A DNA stretch of 14,325 nucleotides, from positions 1 through 14,325 of the forward strand of contig JBDRKQ010000071.1 of the NCBI GenBank assembly GCA_043813895.1. Reading direction: 5' to 3'. The DNA comes from CAZTAR01 sp043813895 (GTDB lineage Bacteria > Planctomycetota > Phycisphaerae > UBA1845 > UTPLA1). Numbering within the stretch: position 1 is the first letter of the stretch; every line of letters starts with the position of its first letter. Below the pieces are notes generated by a model that saw only the letters and a program-made list of their open reading frames with translations, was not told where the DNA came from and searched no databases. The position numbers and the translations under genes are program-made. Of this stretch, positions 7,220 through 12,864 are shown piece by piece.

Positions 7220-8806
7220 ATGTTCCGATTCACCTCATTATCGATCTCTCTTGCGGCCAAGTGCCGTCTGCTTTTCGGGAGTGCCGTGGTGGTGATCGTG
7301 GCTGCGGCTCTCTTTGTGCCGTGGTTGCGAATGCGCGACCTGGTGCATGAGGCGAACACGCAAGTTGCCCGGCAGGCCGGCCGACTGGCCATGGCACGAA
7401 GCGACTTGAGCAGCGGGCGCTGGGAGCCAAAACAACGGGCCTTGGACCGCTGGTGGCCAACCGGCGCAGCACAGCACGGCTTTCACAGCCCGTCGCCACG
7501 ATTGCTGGCATTATCGGACCCGTCAAAGCCACGAAACCTCCCTGGTGCGGACGAGTACGTGAAGCAGGCCGCCGTCTCGTTGGCCCAGAACCCGGCACTC
7601 ACCGAAGCGGTGCCATCCGTCGAGTCGGTCGGCAGGGAACTGGTCTATCGCATCGTCCTTCCCTATCGCTCTACAGGAGGCAGGCACCCACCGGGCACGC
7701 TCCTGGGGGTCGTGTCGGTCGAATACCCGGTCGTCACCGCGAAGGTCGACCTGTGGATCAACTTTGGCCTGAGCCTGATGGCTGGCGCGCTGGCGGGCAC
7801 CCTGGCGGTGCTCGTCTTCTATCTCATCACCCAGAAGTTGATCCTGTCTCCGGTGCGAGCCTTGCGCCGGGTGGCGGAAGGCGTGTCCCAGGGCGAGCAC
7901 AGCATCAGGAGCAAGATTGCTACGGGCGACGAGTTCGAGGAGTTGGCCCGCGCGTTCAACGCGATGTTATCCCACCTCGAGGCTTCCGAAAACGAACTCA
8001 AGACCATCAACAAGAGCCTGGACACGCGACTGGGAGAATTGGCGGAGCGGAACGTCGCGCTCTTTGAAGCCAACAAGATCAAGAGCCAGTTCCTGGCGAA
8101 CGTGAGCCATGAACTGCGGACGCCCATGACCTCGATCATCGGGTTTGCCGAACTCCTGCGAGAATCCGCCACGGCCGAAGGAGGCAGAACACTCCGGTAT
8201 TCGGAGAACATCATGTCCAGCGGCCGGATGTTGCTGGGCATCATCAACGACCTGCTCGACCTAGCAAAGATGGAAGCGGGGAAGCTCGAATTGCACATAG
8301 TGCAGGTCAACATGCAAGACATGGCGAGTAATCTCGTTGACTTCATGCGGCCGTTGGCGGAGAAGAAGAGCCTGCAACTCGTCTCGGTCATTCCGCCGGA
8401 CTTGCCCGTCATAGAGAGCGATGCCGGCCGGATCCAGCAAATCCTCTACAACCTGCTCTCTAACGCGATGAAGTTTACGCCGGAGGGCGGCGTCGTGGAG
8501 TTGAAGCTGGCGAGCGTGGATGAGACCCACATCTCGATCATCGTACGCGATACGGGCATCGGCATCCCCTCGGACAAGTTGTCCGAGGTGTTCGAGAAGT
8601 TCCGGCAGTTGGACGATTCGATGACCCGCGAACACAGCGGTACGGGGCTCGGTCTGGCAATCAGCAAGGAGCTTGTCTCGCTGTTGGCCGGCAGCATCGC
8701 AGTGGCGAGCGCGGTCGGCAAGGGCTCGGAGTTCACCGTGGTTCTGCCGATTGCCCCGCCCCCAGACATGCTGGATGCGATGCCACAAGACATCAGATTG
8801 ACCTAG
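7220..8806 (+). CDS. Membrane sensor histidine kinase (HAMP, HisKA, HATPase)
   Basis: Two-component sensor kinase of 528 residues: it senses an external or membrane signal, autophosphorylates on His and passes the phosphate to a response regulator. Domains in order: transmembrane segment 1 (about 17-36), an extracytoplasmic region (about 37-175) that I cannot assign to a sensor family, transmembrane segment 2 (about 180-204), HAMP linker (about 205-257), a short coiled coil, HisKA with FLANVSHELRTPMTS (His297), then an HATPase domain with N box NLLSNAMKFT (Asn415), G1 DTGIGIP (444-450) and G2 GTGLGL (474-479). All catalytic motifs are intact. There is no receiver domain and no response regulator within the window, so it is an orphan kinase here. 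ATG 7220 has GGAG 10 bases upstream. It is transcribed divergently from the exported TPR-like gene and is followed by the SGNH hydrolase. What it senses cannot be told. Confidence 0.95.
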   Translation: MFRFTSLSISLAAKCRLLFGSAVVVIVAAALFVPWLRMRDLVHEANTQVARQAGRLAMARSDLSSGRWEPKQRALDRWWPTGAAQHGFHSPSPRLLALSDPSKPRNLPGADEYVKQAAVSLAQNPALTEAVPSVESVGRELVYRIVLPYRSTGGRHPPGTLLGVVSVEYPVVTAKVDLWINFGLSLMAGALAGTLAVLVFYLITQKLILSPVRALRRVAEGVSQGEHSIRSKIATGDEFEELARAFNAMLSHLEASENELKTINKSLDTRLGELAERNVALFEANKIKSQFLANVSHELRTPMTSIIGFAELLRESATAEGGRTLRYSENIMSSGRMLLGIINDLLDLAKMEAGKLELHIVQVNMQDMASNLVDFMRPLAEKKSLQLVSVIPPDLPVIESDAGRIQQILYNLLSNAMKFTPEGGVVELKLASVDETHISIIVRDTGIGIPSDKLSEVFEKFRQLDDSMTREHSGTGLGLAISKELVSLLAGSIAVASAVGKGSEFTVVLPIAPPPDMLDAMPQDIRLT

Positions 8807-8817
8807 TGCTCGGGACG

Positions 8818-8834
8818 ATCGGCTAGGGGCCGAT
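8818..8834 (+). terminator. Weak hairpin after the histidine kinase gene
   Basis: ATCGGC (8818-8823) and GCCGAT (8829-8834) form a six-pair stem with a five-base loop, 11 bases after the kinase stop codon. No T-run follows, so it may only slow or attenuate transcription into the SGNH gene, or do nothing. Confidence 0.25.
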
Positions 8835-8876
8835 TCAAACGATGCCGAACCGCCGTGTTTGCAGGAATATGTGACG

Positions 8877-9977
8877 ATGATCGAGGCGAGAAACCAACCT
8901 GACGGCAACGGAGACGGCGATTCCCCACGAGCCGCTTCACCGCGCAGATGGATGCGTTGGGGCGTGTGCGTGGCAAGCCTTCTGCTGACGCTGTGTACTG
9001 CCGAGGGGGTTGTTCGCGTGTTTGGCCTGGGTCCACCGGTGTGCGCGAAGTACAGGATCGAGCCCGAAGGCGGCATACCGTTTACCCAACTTCCGAACGG
9101 ACCGATCGTTTATCAACCCAACGTGACGTTTTCTTCGGTTTACGATCCCACCGGCGATCAGCGGGGATACTTCGGGCCGGACGGCCGGGTCACCTATCGC
9201 ATCAACGGGTTCGGGATGCGCGGCGCGGCCGTGCCGATCGGAAAGGCCCCGGACACGTTTCGCGTGATCTGCCTCGGCGATTCGTTCACGTTTGGTGAAG
9301 GAGTACGCTACTCAGACACCTATCCGGCGAAGTTGGCGGTATTGCTGGGTTCGGCGATGCCGGACCGGGATGTCGAGGTGCTGAACGCGGGCGTTCAGGG
9401 GTACGGGACCAACGATGCGGTCGCGTTCTTTCTGATGCGGTGCAGGCAGTTTCGGCCGGATGTGGTGACGTTGGGCTTCTTCCTGAACGATGTCACGGAG
9501 TTTTCGGAGACGATCCGCCAAAACGAAGCGATGACGCGTGAACTCGAACCGTCGCCGTTGGCCTGCGTCTCGCGCATCTGGGAAATCTTCGAACGAGGCA
9601 GACGTGCGAGAGAACTCCAGCGAGAATACTTCGACAGCATACGAAACAGCTTCGAATCACCCCGGTGGCAGCGGTGCCAGGAGATTCTGCTCGGAATGCA
9701 GAAGGATGTCGCCCAGCGGGACGGGTTTCGGTTCGTCGTCGTTCTGTTTCCCGTGCTGTGGGAGTTGGACGGTGAATACCCTTTTCAGGATATCCACACC
9801 AGGATAGAGAGTGCCGTCCGCGATGCCGGGTGTGAGTTCATCGACCTGCTCGATGTGTATCGCGGCCACCACGCTGAGTCCCTGTGGGTTCACCCGACGG
9901 ATCAGCATCCCAACGAGATTGCCCACGGTCTTGCCGCCGAGCGGATCGCCGAACAACTCCTCGCGCCGCCGCCGTAG
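8877..9977 (+). CDS. Membrane-anchored SGNH/GDSL-type hydrolase
   Basis: Serine esterase/acyltransferase-type fold, 366 residues from ATG 8877. A basic N-terminus (PRRWMRW) and one hydrophobic segment (about 29-40) suggest a signal anchor with the catalytic domain outside the cytoplasm. Family blocks: VICLGDSFTFGEGV with the nucleophile in GDS (Ser136), NAGVQGYGTND for the oxyanion Gly (about 170-180), LGFFLND with Asn204, and a C-terminal TDQHPNEIAHG giving Asp342 and His344. The Asp-His spacing (DxH) is one shorter than the common DxxH, but the HPN context fits. The family removes or transfers acyl groups on sugars, lipids or cell-wall polymers; the substrate here is unknown. Start choice: AGGA at 8863-8866 is 10 bases before ATG 8877. 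A GTG at 8871 and a TTG at 8859 in the same frame are alternatives. It lies about 70 bases after the kinase gene and may be co-transcribed with it. Confidence 0.85.
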   Translation: MIEARNQPDGNGDGDSPRAASPRRWMRWGVCVASLLLTLCTAEGVVRVFGLGPPVCAKYRIEPEGGIPFTQLPNGPIVYQPNVTFSSVYDPTGDQRGYFGPDGRVTYRINGFGMRGAAVPIGKAPDTFRVICLGDSFTFGEGVRYSDTYPAKLAVLLGSAMPDRDVEVLNAGVQGYGTNDAVAFFLMRCRQFRPDVVTLGFFLNDVTEFSETIRQNEAMTRELEPSPLACVSRIWEIFERGRRARELQREYFDSIRNSFESPRWQRCQEILLGMQKDVAQRDGFRFVVVLFPVLWELDGEYPFQDIHTRIESAVRDAGCEFIDLLDVYRGHHAESLWVHPTDQHPNEIAHGLAAERIAEQLLAPPP

Positions 9978-10003
9978 GAGGCGCGTCCCACGCAGTCGAG
10001 GAG

Positions 10004-10084
10004 CCGCGGACTTCGGTCCGCGCGGGCGTCCACAGGCGCAAAAGCCCCCGCGACGGAAACAACCGCGCGGACTGAAGTCCGCGG
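10004..10084. repeat. Paired-palindrome (REPIN-like) element
   Basis: Two 22-base arms (10004-10025 and 10063-10084) are inverted repeats of each other with one mismatch, separated by 37 bases. Each arm is also a hairpin by itself: CGCGGAC-TTCG-GTCCGCG on the left and CGCGGAC-TGAA-GTCCGCG on the right. The arrangement resembles REP doublets, which are dispersed non-autonomous palindromes in bacterial genomes. No REP-associated transposase is in the window. It begins 26 bases after the SGNH stop codon, so it could also act in termination or mRNA stability. Confidence 0.65.
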
Positions 10085-10401
10085 TTCTTCTGTCGGGAGG
10101 CGATCCTGCACTGCGATACGAATGCCACAGTGATGACACCGAGCGAAAGGACGTGAGCGTTGCCGGTACGCGCCACGCTCTCGACACGCGCAGGGATTGC
10201 CGATGCGGAGGGGCAAGGGCCGATATCTTCGCACTTTTCAATAGTCCAGGGGCGGTGATGCGCGGCGGATCTTGTGCGCGTCCAAAACCAATTATAGGTG
10301 TGCCGTCGCCCGGAGGCCACTCTTTATCGGCACGTTCGCCGGAATCCCGTTTCTTGGCCGCGTTCTGCAAAAAGGCCGCGCTGCCGCGCGATTTGGGGTT
10401 G

Positions 10402-10407
10402 TATACT
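10402..10407 (+). promoter_or_regulatory. Possible -10 box TATACT before the UVR gene
   Basis: TATACT is a close match to the -10 consensus and stands out in GC-rich surroundings, 30 bases before the ATG at 10438. No convincing -35 element lies at the expected distance, so this is tentative. Confidence 0.3.
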
Positions 10408-10424
10408 TGAGTGGAAAGCGACCG

Positions 10425-10430
10425 AAGGAG
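10425..10430 (+). promoter_or_regulatory. Ribosome binding site AAGGAG deciding the UVR gene start
   Basis: AAGGAG ends seven bases before ATG 10438, a near-ideal arrangement. It rules against the in-frame GTG at 10411, which lies upstream of this site. Confidence 0.75.
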
Positions 10431-10437
10431 AATCGCG

Positions 10438-11226
10438 ATGTCGTCCTTGGACCTTGGCAAAATCCTGGCTGACTGGGACTATGAGCCCAACCAGATCACG
10501 GTGCGCAAGGTCATCGGCGATGACGGTGCGGTCAAGATTCAGATGCGGCTTGATCTCGGGATGCTGCAAATGGAGGCGAGCGGCCGTCCGGACGGACGGC
10601 GTCCGCGCGGGTGCGAATCGTTGCTCGCACATCACGAAAAAAGACGCGCAGAGCACGTTGAGCGAAACGGCACAGACCTCGGCTTCGAGTTGACGCCGGA
10701 CGAATGCCAGGCGCTGCGGGAAGAGTCGGTGCAGTATTACCATCGCTATCTCGCCAAGTTCGTGCTGGAAGACTTCGAGGGCGTCGCACTGGACACCGCA
10801 CGAAACCTCAGGGTGCTCGACCTTTGCGGTGAGTGTGCCCGGGAGGAGTCGGATCGGATCCTATTGGAGCAGTACCGTCCCTACCTGATCATGATGAATA
10901 CGCGAGCCCAGGCCCACCTCGCCCTGCGGAAGGGGGCGTTCAAGACGGCGATGGCGCGGGTCAAGGCCGGCTTGAAGATGATCCACGAGATCATGGTCGA
11001 GGCGGATCAGGAGGAGGATTTTGAGAAGGCCACCGAGGTGCTGATTCTCGTGGCGCTGCGCGACGAGATCGCCGCTCGGCTCCCCACCGATCCGATCGAC
11101 AAGCTCGAAACGGAGCTGCAAAAGGCACTCCAGGAGGAACGGTACGAAGACGCCTCCGTCCTGCGCGACCGCATGGAGACGATGCGACGGCGCAACATCG
11201 CCCCGTCCAGACGGCGAAAGCGATAA
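10438..11226 (+). CDS. UVR-motif (UvrB/UvrC-like) protein of unknown role
   Basis: Protein of 262 residues with a C-terminal UVR motif (about 219-250; DKLETELQKALQEERYEDAS then VLRDRME), the short helical hairpin by which UvrB contacts UvrC and which also occurs in ClpC-associated McsA-type proteins. The remainder is not recognised. The N-terminal 1-60 is a possible beta-rich domain (QITVRKVIGDDGAVKIQMRL). The middle (about 90-205) is helical, with LRKGAFKTAMARVKAGLK resembling a TPR-type repeat. There is one CGEC pair (130-133) but not the several CxxC zinc fingers of McsA. The tail is very basic (RRRNIAPSRRRKR), suggesting nucleic-acid contact. It lacks nuclease or helicase domains, so it is not UvrB or UvrC. 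An adaptor role in repair or in proteolysis is possible, but neither is shown. The MazG-like gene follows 143 bases downstream on the same strand. Confidence 0.8.
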   Translation: MSSLDLGKILADWDYEPNQITVRKVIGDDGAVKIQMRLDLGMLQMEASGRPDGRRPRGCESLLAHHEKRRAEHVERNGTDLGFELTPDECQALREESVQYYHRYLAKFVLEDFEGVALDTARNLRVLDLCGECAREESDRILLEQYRPYLIMMNTRAQAHLALRKGAFKTAMARVKAGLKMIHEIMVEADQEEDFEKATEVLILVALRDEIAARLPTDPIDKLETELQKALQEERYEDASVLRDRMETMRRRNIAPSRRRKR

Positions 11227-11357
11227 GCGTTTATTCTCCAGACGCGGCTTGCGGATCGCCCTCTCACATTGCCGCACTTCCACCCGGTGATTCCCGGTGC
11301 TATTCTGTCATGCATGCTGCAATGGCTGGCGTGCCGCCCGATTCGCGCGCGGCCGCT

Positions 11358-11362
11358 GGGAG
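11358..11362 (+). promoter_or_regulatory. Ribosome binding site GGGAG deciding the MazG-like start
   Basis: GGGAG ends seven bases before ATG 11370. The alternative in-frame ATG at 11310 would add a 20-residue leader outside the family fold and has no such site. Confidence 0.65.
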
Positions 11363-11369
11363 TGTGCTT

Positions 11370-11720
11370 ATGGCGGATGACAACACCACGGTCGCGGAAC
11401 TTCGGCAAATGATCCGGCAGTTCGTGGATGAGCGTGACTGGTCGCAGTTCCACAGCCCGAAGAACCTGTCGATGGCCATCGCCATCGAAGCGGCCGAACT
11501 TATGGAACATTTCCAGTGGCTCGGAGCGGAGGCGTCACGGGAAGTCCGCAATACCGAAGAGGACATGCAGCAAGTTCGCGAAGAGCTGGCCGACATCCTC
11601 TGCTTCGCGCTCTCCTTCGCCAACGCCCTCGACATCGACGTGTCTTCGGCGGTGCGTGACAAGATCGTGAAGAACGCCAAGAAGTACCCCGCGGACCGTT
11701 TCCGCGGCAAGTTCCGTTGA
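11370..11720 (+). CDS. MazG-like nucleotide pyrophosphohydrolase (dCTP pyrophosphatase type)
   Basis: All-alpha NTP pyrophosphohydrolase of 116 residues. It resembles the single-domain RS21-C6/DCTPP1 group, which hydrolyses dCTP and modified pyrimidine dNTPs to the monophosphate and pyrophosphate and so cleans the nucleotide pool. Visible signature: RDWSQFHSPKNLSMAIAIEA, then AELMEHFQWL (acidic metal ligands Glu40, Glu43 and nearby Glu46), then REELADILCFAL (Glu71, Glu72, Asp75). The C-terminal KNAKKYPADRFRGK matches the family's end. Length is normal for the single-domain class and shorter than full two-domain MazG. The start at ATG 11370 is set by the GGGAG site. The gene converges on the PhzF gene with only six bases between the stop codons. 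A housecleaning role is established for the family; the exact substrate is inferred. Confidence 0.92.
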   Translation: MADDNTTVAELRQMIRQFVDERDWSQFHSPKNLSMAIAIEAAELMEHFQWLGAEASREVRNTEEDMQQVREELADILCFALSFANALDIDVSSAVRDKIVKNAKKYPADRFRGKFR

Positions 11721-11726
11721 GGGGGA

Positions 11727-12662
11727 TTACTGCTTGGGCGGTAGCTCCTGCAACGTGCCGCTTGCCGTGGTCACGCAGCGGCCGCCGATGCGAACGTGTT
11801 TCTCACCCCCTGCCGATTGCGTAACGACGACCCGCACGAGGCCCGCGCGGCCGCCCGCCTTGGCCTGGGCGCAGTGGAAGTCCGCCCTGCCGTCCTTCAG
11901 CTTCACGACACCGCTCTCGACAAGGTGCAATCCAAGTGGGCCGTGTACGGAACCCGTCACCGGGTCTTCATCGATGCCGACTGCCGGTGCGAAGAAGCGC
12001 GACTGCACTGCCGTCGCCGCCGACAAGACGTTTGTCGTCGTGACGCACACGCCGCGGATGCCGTGTTTCTCGCAGTATCGAGCCAAGTCCGCCATAGGCG
12101 GCCGCAAGCCCAGTAGCGTGGGCAGGTTCTTCAAGGCGAGAATCACGTCGTCGTCCAGCGTTCGGATCGCGGGGATCGCCGGGTCCACGTCGTCATCGGT
12201 GAGGCCCAGTTGTCGGATGATGGCCGGCACGACGACCGGCTGTTCCTTCGGCTCGCAGTGCGGCATATCCAGCCAGATTGTGTATCCCTGTTGCGGTTGA
12301 TCGTGCATCTCGACGCGCACAGTCAGGATGCCTGCTTTGCTCTCGATCGGCAGCAACGTGCCAGGCTCCTTCAAGGCGTGCGAAAACCGCCCCGCCTGCA
12401 GCAGCGCGTGTACGCCTGCCAGGGTCGCGTGTCCGCAGAAGTCCACCTCGCAGCCCGGCGTGAACCAGCGAAACCGCACGCCCGCGTCGCGCGTGGTCGG
12501 TTCGAGGATGAACGTGGTCTCGCTGGCGTTGAACTCCCGCGCGATCGCGACCATCTGATCGTCCGCGAGCCCGTCGGCATCAAAGATCACGCCGGCGACG
12601 TTGCCGGAATACGCGGACAACGCAAACGCATCGACCAGTTTGAACTCGAGTGACTCAGGCAT
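11727..12662 (-). CDS. PhzF-family isomerase
   Basis: Protein of 311 residues, normal length for the PhzF/diaminopimelate-epimerase-like fold with two similar halves. PhzF itself isomerises trans-2,3-dihydro-3-hydroxyanthranilate in phenazine synthesis, but most members have unknown substrates. Motifs: LVDAFALSAYSGNVAGVIFD at the N-terminus, FNASETTFI with the catalytic Glu48, FTPGCEVDFCGHATLAGVHA (68-87) and, in the second half, GIDEDPVTGSVHGPLG. No other phenazine genes (phzA/B, D, E, G) are in the window, so a phenazine pathway is not supported; small-molecule isomerase is the safe call. ATG 12662 has only a weak GGATGA upstream. The aminotransferase lies upstream on the same strand, 202 bases away across a palindromic repeat. 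Confidence 0.93.
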   Translation of the reverse strand: MPESLEFKLVDAFALSAYSGNVAGVIFDADGLADDQMVAIAREFNASETTFILEPTTRDAGVRFRWFTPGCEVDFCGHATLAGVHALLQAGRFSHALKEPGTLLPIESKAGILTVRVEMHDQPQQGYTIWLDMPHCEPKEQPVVVPAIIRQLGLTDDDVDPAIPAIRTLDDDVILALKNLPTLLGLRPPMADLARYCEKHGIRGVCVTTTNVLSAATAVQSRFFAPAVGIDEDPVTGSVHGPLGLHLVESGVVKLKDGRADFHCAQAKAGGRAGLVRVVVTQSAGGEKHVRIGGRCVTTASGTLQELPPKQ

Positions 12663-12721
12663 GATTCATCCAATCGGATTACGCTAAGGACTCGCGCATC
12701 AATAAACTGCACATTTCATAT

Positions 12722-12775
12722 GGGTGGTACGGGCATCTTGCCCGTGCGGCTACGAGCGGGACGCCCGTGCCACCC
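12722..12775. repeat. Nested palindromic repeat between two minus-strand genes
   Basis: The outer arms GGGTGGTACGGGC (12722-12734) and GCCCGTGCCACCC (12763-12775) pair over 13 bases with one mismatch that becomes G-U in RNA. Inside, ACGGGCA-TCT-TGCCCGT (12729-12745) is a perfect hairpin, and CGGG-ACG-CCCG (12757-12767) is a second small one. The DNA can therefore form either one long stem or two hairpins. Its organisation parallels the element at 10004-10084, although the sequence differs. It lies about 90 bases downstream of the aminotransferase stop codon. Confidence 0.6.
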
Positions 12776-12864
12776 TTCGGCATTCGTTCAGCTTTTTCAT
12801 ACACACTCCCTAAGGCGATTCCGCCACACAAACGCAGGCATGATACAGAATCCATCGTTACGAA

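Larger units (their letters stand above)
9978..10437. other. 460-base intergenic region
   Basis: No convincing gene on either strand. The region holds the paired-palindrome repeat at 10004-10084 and a TATACT box just before the UVR gene. The open frames crossing it show Arg/Pro/Ala-rich, low-quality translations with no recognisable family. I see nothing else in 10090-10395. Confidence 0.6.

Noticed and set aside
8261..9076. 271-residue minus-strand open frame across the kinase and SGNH genes
   Set aside because: It lies opposite the conserved HATPase motifs and the SGNH N-terminus and shows no recognisable domain.
11278..11306. Promoter TTCCAC-17-TATTCT before the MazG-like gene
   Set aside because: The spacing is right but the -35 element matches the consensus in only two positions.
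11727..12662. Phenazine biosynthesis locus
   Set aside because: Only the PhzF-like protein is present; this family is broad and no other phenazine genes are visible.
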